From contig JAMYFF010000001.1 in NCBI GenBank assembly GCA_024128875.1, forward strand, positions 62,001 through 126,000: a DNA stretch of 64,000 nucleotides, in the 5' to 3' direction. The DNA comes from Salinilacustrithrix flava. Lineage in GTDB: Bacteria; Actinomycetota; Acidimicrobiia; Acidimicrobiales; Salinilacustritrichaceae. The translations under genes and the position numbers were made by a program. A model generated the notes under the pieces. The model made no database searches, was not told the DNA's origin, and saw only the letters and a list, made by a program, of their open reading frames with translations. This document shows positions 55,831-64,000 of the stretch, piece after piece. Positions within the stretch are counted from its first letter, which is position 1. Every line of letters starts with the position of its first letter.

Positions 55831-56880
55831 TCAGCCCAGGCGACGGCGCAGGGCCACGACGCCGAGGGCGGCGGCGGCCATGGCGCCGGCGAGGCCGGCC
55901 GTGCTGGCCGCGTCCCCACCGGTGGAGGGCAGCTGGGCCTGGACCGCGGGCGTGGTGGTCGGCGTCGCGCCGTCGTCGTCGGTGGTCGGCCCGTCCAGCT
56001 CGCTGTCGCTCGTGGGGTCGTAGCTGTCGGGGTTGCCGGCGTCACCGTCGGTGTGGCAGCCGGGGTCGTCGGCGTCGGCCAGCTCGTCCTCGGGGTCGTC
56101 GTTGTCGACGCCGTCGGAGCACTGGGGGGCGGCGCCGCAGGCGAGGCCGCTGACCTCGGCGTGGCCCAGGCGCACCTCGGCCACGGGGTCACCGGCCACG
56201 GCGAGCACGGTCACGACCAGGGCGTCGACGGCGATGCCGTCCTCGAGCTCGGTGACCACGTTGCGCTCGATGTCCACCACCTGCTCGAGGGTGGTCTGCT
56301 CGAGCAGGTCGCCCACGGCGTCGAGGATCTGCTCGAGCGGCGCGTTGAGCGGGATGTCCTCGCCGCCGACGTCCAGGTTGATGATCTCGGAGGTGGCGCT
56401 GTACTGCACCTCGCCACCGACGCAGACGCCCACGGCCTCGGCGCGGATGGCATCCGCGCTCAACAGCGACACGCCCTCGCCGACGGCGTCGATGAGCACG
56501 TCGGCCTCCTCGATGGAGCCGGTGGCCACCGCGTTGTACGGGCCGGCGACCTCCTGGGTGGCCACGTCGAGGGCCGAGTCGAGGTCGGAGGCGGCGTGCA
56601 CGGCCGCGTCGGCGTTCAGGGTGCCGGACACGGCAACGGGCTCGGCCGGGATGTCGACGGTGGTGTCCGACGCGTCGCCGGGCAGCGTGGCGCTGGCGGT
56701 CGGCGTGGGAGGGGCCACCTCCTGGCCGCCGGCGCTGATGGTGCCGCCGAAGGCGGATGCCTCACCGGCGCCGATGGTGTCCGCAGCCGCCGGCGTGGCG
56801 GTCGCGACGACCAGTGCGAGGGCACCGAGCAGCGTGGCGACGACCGCGGTGCGCCGTTGTTCGGGAGATGTGTGGGTCAT
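55831..56880 (-). CDS. LPXTG-anchored secreted protein
   Basis: 349 residues. Sec signal (RRTAVVATLLGALALVVATA, then TPAAADT with an A-x-A cleavage site), an Ala/Asp/Glu-rich mature region, an Asp-rich segment CSDGVDNDDPEDELADADDP that looks like a calcium-binding linker, a Thr-rich spacer, and the sorting signal LPSTGG followed by a hydrophobic span and RRRLG. Sortase should anchor it to the wall; no sortase gene is in the window. The function of the mature domain (two Cys pairs, GEVQYSATSEIINLDVGGED) is unknown. ATG 56880 has a GGAGGA ribosome-binding site. TTGACA lies at 56941-56936 upstream, but no good -10 follows. Confidence 0.8.
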   Translation of the reverse strand: MTHTSPEQRRTAVVATLLGALALVVATATPAAADTIGAGEASAFGGTISAGGQEVAPPTPTASATLPGDASDTTVDIPAEPVAVSGTLNADAAVHAASDLDSALDVATQEVAGPYNAVATGSIEEADVLIDAVGEGVSLLSADAIRAEAVGVCVGGEVQYSATSEIINLDVGGEDIPLNAPLEQILDAVGDLLEQTTLEQVVDIERNVVTELEDGIAVDALVVTVLAVAGDPVAEVRLGHAEVSGLACGAAPQCSDGVDNDDPEDELADADDPGCHTDGDAGNPDSYDPTSDSELDGPTTDDDGATPTTTPAVQAQLPSTGGDAASTAGLAGAMAAAALGVVALRRRLG

Positions 56881-57014
56881 GTGTTCCTCCGGAGAAGGGG
56901 TCCGCCGTGCGAGGGACACTTCGCCGCGCTCGCGCTGTCAACCTGCCTGGACGGTCGACACCCTACGATCTCCACCTTCTGCGCACCAACACCCAATTGG
57001 GACGAAGTGCGCCG

Positions 57015-58589
57015 CTACTCCCACTCGATGGTGCCGGGCGGCTTCGAGGTGATGTCGTAGGCGACCCGGTTGATGCCGGGCACCTCGTTGATGATCCGGC
57101 TCGACATCTTCTCGAGCAGGTCGTAGGGCAGGCGGGCCCAATCGGCGGTCATCGCGTCGTCGGAGGTGACGGCGCGGATGATGCAGGGGTACCCGTAGGT
57201 GCGCTCGTCGCCCATCACGCCGACCGCCTTGATGTCGGGCAGCACGGCGAAGGCCTGCCAGATCTCCCGGTCCATCCCCGCCTTGTGCAGCTCGACCCGC
57301 ACGATGGCGTCGGCCTCCTGCAGCAGCGCGACCTTGTCCGGCGTGACCTCGCCGATGATGCGCACGCCCAGGCCCGGCCCGGGGAACGGCTGGCGCCAGA
57401 CGATCTCCTCGGGCAGGCCGAGCTCCTCGCCCACCCGACGGACCTCGTCCTTGAACAGGTCCCGCAGCGGCTCGACCAGGTCGAAGTCCATGTCCTCGGG
57501 CAGGCCACCGACGTTGTGGTGGCTCTTGATGGTGGCGGCCTTGGCGCCGCCGCCGGACTCGATGACGTCGGGGTAGAGCGTGCCCTGGACGAGGAAGTCG
57601 GCGTCGGTGATCCCGCCCTTGGCGTCCTCGAAGATGCGGATGAACAGCTCGCCGATGGCCTTGCGCTTGTCCTCGGGGTCGGTGACGCCGGCGAGCTTGT
57701 CGAAGAAGCGGTCGGCGGCCCGGACGTGGATCAGCTCGATGCCGAAGTTGCGCTTGAACGTCTCGACCACCTGGTCGCCCTCGTCCTTGCGCATGAGGCC
57801 GGTGTCGACGAAGACGCACGTGAGCTGGTGGCCGATGGCCTTGTGCACGAGCGCGGCGGCCACGGCGGAGTCCACGCCACCGGACAGACCGCAGATGGCG
57901 CGGCCGTCGCCGACCTGGGCCCGGATCGCCTCGACCTGGGTCTCGATGACCGAGAGCATCGTCCAGCTGGGGCGGCAGCCACAGGCGTCGTAGAGGAAGT
58001 GCTTGAGCAGGTCCTGGCCCATCTGGGTGTGGACCACCTCGGGGTGGAACTGGACGCCGTAGAGCCCCCGCTCGGGGGACTCGAAGGCGGCCGCCGGGGT
58101 GTCCGGCGTGGACGCGACGACCTGGAAGCCCTCGGGGGCCCGGGTGATGGTGTCGAAGTGGCTCATCCACACGACCTGGCTGTCGGGGGCGTCGTCGCCG
58201 AAGAGCAGCGACCGGCCGTCGGTGCCGAGGTCGGCGCGCTCGAGGTCGGCCCGGCCGTACTCGCCGCGACCGGTCTTGGCCACCTCGCCGCCGAGGTCGC
58301 GGGCCACCAGCTGGCCGCCGTAGCAGATGCCCAGGATCGGCACGCCGGTGTCGTAGATCTCCTGGTCGATCGTCGGGGCGCCGTCGGCGTGGACGGAGGC
58401 GGGGCCACCGGAGAAGATGATCCCCTGCGGCGCACGCTCGCGGATCTCGGCAGCCGTGATGTCGTGCGGGACGATCTCGGAGTGCACGTGCGCCTCGCGC
58501 ACGCGCCGGGCGATGAGCTGGGCGTACTGGGCGCCGAAGTCGACGACGAGGACGGTGTCGAACTCGGTGCCGATCGAAGGGGTGGTCAC
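57015..58589 (-). CDS. guaA: GMP synthase (glutamine-hydrolysing)
   Basis: 524 residues, typical. The class I glutamine amidotransferase domain has [15 protein letters not shown] (catalytic Cys) and [11 protein letters not shown] (His-Glu). The ATP pyrophosphatase P-loop is [17 protein letters not shown]. The C-terminal dimerisation domain ends [17 protein letters not shown]. It converts XMP to GMP. GTG 58589 overlaps the guaB3 stop (GTGA). The 134 bases beyond its end hold the palindrome CCCAATTGGG (56992-57001), of unknown use. Confidence 0.96.
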   Translation of the reverse strand: MTTPSIGTEFDTVLVVDFGAQYAQLIARRVREAHVHSEIVPHDITAAEIRERAPQGIIFSGGPASVHADGAPTIDQEIYDTGVPILGICYGGQLVARDLGGEVAKTGRGEYGRADLERADLGTDGRSLLFGDDAPDSQVVWMSHFDTITRAPEGFQVVASTPDTPAAAFESPERGLYGVQFHPEVVHTQMGQDLLKHFLYDACGCRPSWTMLSVIETQVEAIRAQVGDGRAICGLSGGVDSAVAAALVHKAIGHQLTCVFVDTGLMRKDEGDQVVETFKRNFGIELIHVRAADRFFDKLAGVTDPEDKRKAIGELFIRIFEDAKGGITDADFLVQGTLYPDVIESGGGAKAATIKSHHNVGGLPEDMDFDLVEPLRDLFKDEVRRVGEELGLPEEIVWRQPFPGPGLGVRIIGEVTPDKVALLQEADAIVRVELHKAGMDREIWQAFAVLPDIKAVGVMGDERTYGYPCIIRAVTSDDAMTADWARLPYDLLEKMSSRIINEVPGINRVAYDITSKPPGTIEWE

Positions 58590-59725
58590 GACTGACCCCG
58601 ACGGTCGCCCGGCGACACGATGAGCTCGGCCTTCTGGAACTCCTTCAGGCTCTCGTAGCCCGACAGCGCCATGGCCGAGCGCAGCGATCCCATCAGGTCC
58701 AGCCGGCCGTCGCTCGAGTCCGACGGGCCGACCAGCACCTCGCGCTGGGTGCCGTGCTGCTCGACGCGCACGCAAGTGGAGTGCGGGACCTCGGCTCGCG
58801 CCGCGACCGGCGCCCAGTGGCGGCCGCGGCCCGGCGCGTCGGACGCGGCGGCCAACGGTGCGCCGAGCATGACGGCGTCTGCGCCGCAGGCGATGGCCCG
58901 GGCGACGTCGCCGCCGGTGTGCATGCCACCGTCGGCGATGAGGTGCACGTAGACGCCCGTCTCGTCGAGGTGGCGCATCCGGGCGGCGCGCGCGTCTGCG
59001 ATGGCCGTCGCCAGGGGGACGCCGACCCCGAAGGTGTCGGCCGTGGTGGCGTCGACCGCGGTGCCGACACCGACCAGGACCGCGGCGGCCCCGGTGCGCA
59101 TCAGGTGCAGGGCGGCCTGGTAGCTGGTGCAGGAGCCGACCAGCACCGGCACGTCGAGCTGGCGGATGAAGGTCTTGAGGTTGAGCGGCTCACCGCCGTC
59201 GGCGGAGGTCTTCGTGACGTGCTCGGCGGAGAGCACGGTGGAGCGGATGACGAGCATGTCGAGCTCGGCCTCGACCAGGCGGGGCAGCAGGGCCTCGATG
59301 CGCTGCGGGGTGACCGAGCCGGCGGCCACCGCGCCCGACGCCCGCACGGCGCGGATGCGCTCGACGACGAGGTCGTGGTCCACCGGCTGCTGGTACAGCT
59401 CGCGGAGCCGCGCCGAGGCGGTCTCGTCGGGGAGGTCGGCGATCTCGTCGAAGGCCGCGGCCGGATCGGCGTAGCGGCTCCACAGGCCCTCGAGGTCCAA
59501 GACGGCGAGGCCGCCCAGCTCGTCGAAGCTGGCGGCGTTGGTCGGGCTGACGACGGAGTCGCACGGGGCGGCCAGCACGGGCAGCTCGAAGCGGTACCCC
59601 TGCAGCTCCCAGGACAGGTCGACCAGCTCGGCGTCGCGCGTCCGGCGGCTCGGCACGATGGTCAGCTCGTCGAGCCCGTACCCACGACGGCCGGCCTTGC
59701 CGAGCCCGATCTCGATCTCACCCAC
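58586..59725 (-). CDS. guaB3: GuaB3-type IMP dehydrogenase-related protein
   Basis: 379 residues. It is a TIM-barrel IMPDH paralogue without CBS domains, as in the GuaB3 proteins encoded next to guaA in actinobacteria. Conserved parts: [60 protein letters not shown] and [20 protein letters not shown]. The region that holds the catalytic Cys in true IMPDH (GPGSICTTR) reads [17 protein letters not shown] and has no Cys, so IMPDH activity is unlikely. GTG 59725 has an AAGGGG ribosome-binding site and a TACACT -10 box (59769-59764). Its partner function is unknown; coupling to guaA suggests a role in GMP supply. Confidence 0.88.
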   Translation of the reverse strand: MGEIEIGLGKAGRRGYGLDELTIVPSRRTRDAELVDLSWELQGYRFELPVLAAPCDSVVSPTNAASFDELGGLAVLDLEGLWSRYADPAAAFDEIADLPDETASARLRELYQQPVDHDLVVERIRAVRASGAVAAGSVTPQRIEALLPRLVEAELDMLVIRSTVLSAEHVTKTSADGGEPLNLKTFIRQLDVPVLVGSCTSYQAALHLMRTGAAAVLVGVGTAVDATTADTFGVGVPLATAIADARAARMRHLDETGVYVHLIADGGMHTGGDVARAIACGADAVMLGAPLAAASDAPGRGRHWAPVAARAEVPHSTCVRVEQHGTQREVLVGPSDSSDGRLDLMGSLRSAMALSGYESLKEFQKAELIVSPGDRRGQS

Positions 59726-59763
59726 GTGGTGCGCCCCTTGTCGGCGGTTTCAGGGAAAGGGGC

Positions 59764-59769
59764 GAGTGT
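59764..59769 (-). promoter_or_regulatory. -10 box TACACT for guaB3-guaA
   Basis: Gives a leader of about 33 bases before GTG 59725, where AAGGGG serves as ribosome-binding site. Confidence 0.45.
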
Positions 59770-59783
59770 AGTGAGGTGGCCTC

Positions 59784-60740
59784 TCAGGCCAGCAGATCGC
59801 GGCAGAACGCCCGGGTGGCCGACACCAGCTGGTGCGGCGCCTCCCACGGCACGAAGTGGCCGCAGTCGCGGAGCAGGAACGGTCCCACGTGGTCGGGGAA
59901 CGTCACGGCCGCCATCTGGTCGAAGGCCGGGTAGAGCACGTGGTCGCTCGGCCCGAAGAGCAGCAGGGTCTCCACGTCGGGGTTGCGGGCCAGCAGGGGC
60001 GGCTCCGAGCGAGCCGCCTCCGAGAACGCGGACTCGTACCCACCGAACGACGCCCGGAGCTTGGCTGCGTCGGCGAAGGGCTCGGTGTGGAAGTCCACGG
60101 CCGGGCCCCCGGGCAGCTGGCCGCTGGTGAAGGAGCCGGGGTGGGCCCAGAAGCGCGACGTGTAGAAGGTGGCGATGTAGGACCGCCGCTGCTCGGGCGT
60201 GTCGAGCTCGGCCGCGAGGCCATCGGGGTCGGTGCCCTGGCGCAGGAAGTAGTCGGCGGCGCCGGCCCGGGGCCGGGTGTCCATCCCGGCCATCGTCTCC
60301 TTGTCGTAGGGCAGCGGCGAGTTGAACAGGACCATCCGCTCGACGACCTCGGGGAAGCGCAGCGCCAGGTCCTGGATCACGGGGCCGCCGAGGTCGCCGC
60401 CGCACAGCACCACCCGCTCGTGACCGAGGCCCCCCTCGCGCTCCGGCGCCGTGACCAGGGCGTGCAGGTCGCGGCTGTGGCTGGCCACGTCGTGGAACCC
60501 GTCGGGCGCCACGTCGGAGTCGCCGAAGCCGCGCAGGTCCGGGACGATCACCTCGAAGCCGGCCGCGGCCAGTGGTTCGATGACCCGCCACCAGATCCGC
60601 TTCGTCTCCGGCCAGCCGTGCACGCACAGCAGCGGCACGCCGCCGGGGTTCTCCCGCACGTAGGCCTGGCGGAAGCCCCGACCCTCGAAGCGGTGGACCT
60701 CGAAGCGGTCCGGGTCGAGGTCGGCGTCATCGGGGCGCAT
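59784..60740 (-). CDS. Alpha/beta hydrolase, epoxide-hydrolase-like
   Basis: 318 residues. HGWPETKRIWWRVIEPLA carries the HGxP oxyanion motif, CGGDLGGPVIQDLALRFP the nucleophile Asp (sm-x-D-x-sm-sm), GPSDHVLYP the acid, and RDCGHFVPWEAPHQLV the catalytic His. An Asp nucleophile with HGWP is the epoxide hydrolase pattern; cap-domain tyrosines cannot be assigned with certainty (YDKETM, YFLRQG are candidates). The substrate is unknown. ATG 60740 follows CACACT by 7 nt. It stands alone, between the guaB3 promoter and the divergent lipoprotein gene. Confidence 0.82.
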   Translation of the reverse strand: MRPDDADLDPDRFEVHRFEGRGFRQAYVRENPGGVPLLCVHGWPETKRIWWRVIEPLAAAGFEVIVPDLRGFGDSDVAPDGFHDVASHSRDLHALVTAPEREGGLGHERVVLCGGDLGGPVIQDLALRFPEVVERMVLFNSPLPYDKETMAGMDTRPRAGAADYFLRQGTDPDGLAAELDTPEQRRSYIATFYTSRFWAHPGSFTSGQLPGGPAVDFHTEPFADAAKLRASFGGYESAFSEAARSEPPLLARNPDVETLLLFGPSDHVLYPAFDQMAAVTFPDHVGPFLLRDCGHFVPWEAPHQLVSATRAFCRDLLA

Positions 60741-60794
60741 GCCACGCAGTGTGGCAGCGGCCGCACCAGCGCTGCAGCCGGTCGGGATCCGTCG

Positions 60795-60800
60795 TACGGT
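60795..60800 (+). promoter_or_regulatory. -10 box TACGGT with short leader
   Basis: Lies 30 bases before ATG 60831, which has GAGAGGGG as ribosome-binding site. Confidence 0.4.
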
Positions 60801-60830
60801 CCCGGGAGGCGAGCGAGAGGGGCAGGCGAC

Positions 60831-61376
60831 ATGGGCGCACGCACGACGCGACTGGTGGTCGCGATGGGGGTGAGCAGCGTCCTGCTGCTCGCTGGTTGCG
60901 GCGACGACGACGACGGCACCGCCGTCGACGACGTCGACGTGGGAGCCGTCGAAGACGTCGGGGCCGACGACGCGGAGGCTGAGGCGGAGGACCAGTCGGC
61001 CGCGCCGGGCGGCGGGGGCGGGATGCTGGTGTTCGGCGGGGAGGAGATCGAGCTCGGCCCCGGCCTCTGCTTCCTGGAGGAGCAACCGGCGGCGGCCGGT
61101 GGCGGCTCGATCCTGGCCACCGCCCAGGCCCAGGGCACCAACGCCGCCGGCGACGAGGTCCGCATCGACTTCACCCGCTACAGCGAGGACAGCCAGTTCG
61201 CCGGAGACGACGTGTCGGTCGACGTGGGCGCGCTCGGGGAGTCGGTCGGCTACTCCGGCAGCGAGGCCGAGGGCACCGTCTCGGTCGACGGGAACGTCGT
61301 GTCCGCGACGGACTTCCCGATGATCAACTTCGACGACGGCTCGGAGATCACCGCGTCGTTCACCATCAGCTGCTGA
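60831..61376 (+). CDS. Lipoprotein of unknown function
   Basis: 181 residues. Lipoprotein signal TRLVVAMGVSSVLLLAGCG, with the lipobox LAGC and an expected lipidated Cys at about 23. An acidic low-complexity linker (Asp/Glu/Ala/Gly, 24-65) leads to a beta-rich domain (GEEIELGPGLCFLEEQ, GDEVRIDFTRYSEDSQF, VVSATDFPMINFDDGSEIT) that ends in a terminal Cys. The domain resembles the general plan of small actinobacterial lipoproteins such as LpqH, but I cannot assign it. It should be tethered to the outer face of the membrane. Its 3' end overlaps the convergent decarboxylase gene by 11 bases. Confidence 0.75.
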   Translation: MGARTTRLVVAMGVSSVLLLAGCGDDDDGTAVDDVDVGAVEDVGADDAEAEAEDQSAAPGGGGGMLVFGGEEIELGPGLCFLEEQPAAAGGGSILATAQAQGTNAAGDEVRIDFTRYSEDSQFAGDDVSVDVGALGESVGYSGSEAEGTVSVDGNVVSATDFPMINFDDGSEITASFTISC

Positions 61377-62787
61377 GCGAACGCTCCAGCAACGCCCAGA
61401 GCGCGTCGACGTGGACCTGGGTGGTCCAGGTCTGGCCCACGCAGACGCGGATCGCCGGCCGCCCGTCGAGCACGGTCGGGGTGAGCAGCGCCTCCCCGGA
61501 CGCGTTCACGCGCTCCAGCAGCTCGGTCGTGCGCCGGTCCGCGTCGTCACCCGTGCAGCGCAGCACCACCAGGTTCAGCGCGGGCGGGGCAGCCAGCTCG
61601 AACCGGGGATCGTCCAGCACCCGGTCGGCCAGCAGGCGGCCGAGCCGGACGTGCTCCCGGATGTGGCGGGCGAGGCCGTCGGCGCCGTAGTGGCGCATCA
61701 CCAACCACGGCTTCAGCGCCCGGAAGCGCCGCCCGAGCGGGACCTGCCAGTCGCGGAAGTCGACCACCGCGCCGGACTCGCTCTGCTCGTTGCGCAGGTA
61801 CACCGGCGTGATCGACAGCGCGTCGACCACCGGCCGGGCGTCACGGAACCAGAGGCAGGTGCAGTCGAAGGTGGTGAAGAGCCACTTGTGCGGGTTGAAC
61901 GACCAGGAGTCGACCCGCTCGGCGCCGTCGGTCACCCAGCGCAGCTCGGGGCACACCGCCGCGGACCCCGCCATCGCGGCGTCGACGTGGCACCAGATGC
62001 CCGAGGTAGCGCAGATGTCGGCGATCTCGGGCACCGGGTCGAACGCCATCGAGGACGTGGTGCCGGCGGTGGCGCAGCAGAAGAACGGGACCAGGCCGGC
62101 GGCCACGTCGGCCTCGATCGCGTCGGCGAGCGCGTCGGCCCGCATGGCATGGGTGGCGTCGGCGGGGACGAGGCGCACCTGGTCGTCGGCCAGGCCGGCC
62201 ACCCGGGCGCCCTTCACCACCGACGAGTGGGCGTGCTCGGACGTGTAGGCCCGCAGCCGGGAGAGATCGCCGCCGTCGGTGACCCGCTTCCGGGCGGCGA
62301 GCAGCGCGACGAGGGTGGCGGAGGAGGCCGAGTCCTGCAGCACGCCGCCGCCGGGGCCGTCGTGGTCGTGGCGGAGGTGGTCGGGCAGGCCGAGCAGCTC
62401 GACGAACCAGTCGAGCATGCGCATCTCGACCTCGGTGCAGGCCGGGCTCGTCGCCCAGTTCATGCCGTTCACGCCGAGGCCCGAGGAGAGCAGGTCGGCG
62501 AGCACCCCCGGCCCGGAGGTGTTGGCCGGGAAGAAGGCGAAGAACGAGGGGTGCTGCCAGTGGGTGAGGCCGGGCAGGATCAGCTCGTCCACGTCGGCGA
62601 GCACGGCTGCGAGGTCGTCGGCGCCCGTCGACGGGGGGCTGGCCGGCAGCGAGGCGAAGACCTCGCCGGGGGCGACGGTGGACTGCACCGGCAGCTCCCC
62701 CACCCGCTCCCAGTAGGACGCCACCCAGTCCACGTACTCGTGTCCGAGGCGCCGGAACTCGTCGGGGCTCATGTGCTCGCCGGTCAT
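61366..62787 (-). CDS. PLP-dependent amino-acid decarboxylase (aromatic type)
   Basis: 473 residues, fold type I. PLP Lys lies in SFNPHKWLFTTFDCTCLWF; the substrate-side HWQHPSFFAFFPANTS and the PLP-phosphate region DSASSATLVALLAARK are typical of group II decarboxylases such as aromatic L-amino-acid decarboxylase; CHVDAAMAGSAAVCPEL carries the Asp that binds the pyridine nitrogen. It probably makes tyramine, tryptamine or phenethylamine; glutamate decarboxylase is less likely. ATG 62787 follows TACCGT (62801-62796) by 8 nt. It is divergent from guaB with 63 bases between starts. Confidence 0.88.
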   Translation of the reverse strand: MTGEHMSPDEFRRLGHEYVDWVASYWERVGELPVQSTVAPGEVFASLPASPPSTGADDLAAVLADVDELILPGLTHWQHPSFFAFFPANTSGPGVLADLLSSGLGVNGMNWATSPACTEVEMRMLDWFVELLGLPDHLRHDHDGPGGGVLQDSASSATLVALLAARKRVTDGGDLSRLRAYTSEHAHSSVVKGARVAGLADDQVRLVPADATHAMRADALADAIEADVAAGLVPFFCCATAGTTSSMAFDPVPEIADICATSGIWCHVDAAMAGSAAVCPELRWVTDGAERVDSWSFNPHKWLFTTFDCTCLWFRDARPVVDALSITPVYLRNEQSESGAVVDFRDWQVPLGRRFRALKPWLVMRHYGADGLARHIREHVRLGRLLADRVLDDPRFELAAPPALNLVVLRCTGDDADRRTTELLERVNASGEALLTPTVLDGRPAIRVCVGQTWTTQVHVDALWALLERSLSS

Positions 62788-62795
62788 CGGCGGCG

Positions 62796-62801
62796 ACGGT
62801 A
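62796..62801 (-). promoter_or_regulatory. -10 box TACCGT, leaderless decarboxylase start
   Basis: Ends 8 nt before ATG 62787. Confidence 0.5.
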
Positions 62802-62802
62802 G

Positions 62803-64000
<1,198 letters not shown>

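Noticed and set aside
56936..56941. TTGACA as promoter of the LPXTG gene
   Set aside because: The -35 match is perfect, but the hexamer 17 bases downstream (TGTCCC) is not a credible -10, so it is noted only in the gene entry.

Overview
The window is one contiguous piece of a very GC-rich (roughly 70-75 % by eye) bacterial chromosome. It is packed with genes on both strands, and no stretch longer than about 230 bases lacks a gene. Gene content points to Actinomycetota, most likely class Acidimicrobiia (an Iamia/Ilumatobacter-like lineage); this is inference, because no 16S rRNA gene is present. Supporting signs are a GuaB3-type IMP dehydrogenase paralogue beside guaA, an Eis-type acetyltransferase, TreX-TreY-TreZ trehalose synthesis, a single-subunit b558-type SdhC, an LPXTG surface protein, and about fifteen genes whose start codon lies 6-9 nt after a TANNNT box, as in leaderless actinobacterial transcripts. 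I saw no tRNA, rRNA, CRISPR array, insertion sequence or prophage.

Layout. 1-7.6 kb: end of a sigma factor, a MoxR/Mg-chelatase-type AAA+ ATPase, a GH2 beta-mannosidase-like enzyme and the sdhCAB operon. 7.6-17.7 kb: SGNH hydrolase, DUF368 membrane protein, SCP2 and Fpg/Nei proteins, malate dehydrogenase, a 19-residue hydrophobic peptide, DUF1385 protein, APH-family kinase, aldehyde dehydrogenase, SMP-30 protein. 17.7-20.2 kb: a DNA methyltransferase with an apparently dead nuclease-like tail, followed by a candidate nuclease. 20.2-23.3 kb: folD-metF and an Eis-like protein. 23.4-25.5 kb: a secreted TasA-like protein with a SipW-type signal peptidase fused to a DUF5305-like domain. 25.5-32.4 kb: purN-purH, a SPOR-like zinc-ribbon protein, an amidase, sucC-sucD. 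32.4-39.1 kb: treX-treY-treZ. 39.2-47.1 kb: a cold-shock/NTF2/HPF fusion, an acyl-CoA ligase, a DUF1707-class III cyclase, pcrA, a catalytically altered Glu/Leu dehydrogenase-like protein and two small ORFs. 47.1-55.8 kb: a TetR-flanked operon with two sulfatases (one fused to a DJ-1/PfpI domain), a haloalkane dehalogenase, an SCO6745-family protein, an SRPBCC protein and a DUF1330-like protein. 55.8-64 kb: an LPXTG protein, guaB3-guaA, an epoxide hydrolase-like protein, a lipoprotein, a PLP decarboxylase and guaB, which runs off the end.

How the genes work together. Central metabolism is well represented: sdhCAB, sucCD and mdh are three TCA steps; folD-metF and purN-purH connect one-carbon units to purines; guaB, guaB3 and guaA finish GMP. 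treXYZ converts glycogen to trehalose. The accessory part is the 47-55 kb operon, whose enzymes (desulfation, dehalogenation, START-like ligand binding) suggest breakdown of an unidentified sulfated and/or halogenated compound under TetR control.

The strongest candidates for something undescribed are that operon with its sulfatase::DJ-1 fusion, the cold-shock/NTF2/HPF fusion, the SipW-DUF5305 plus TasA-like module, and the methyltransferase/nuclease pair. All functions are read from motifs by eye; no database search was possible.
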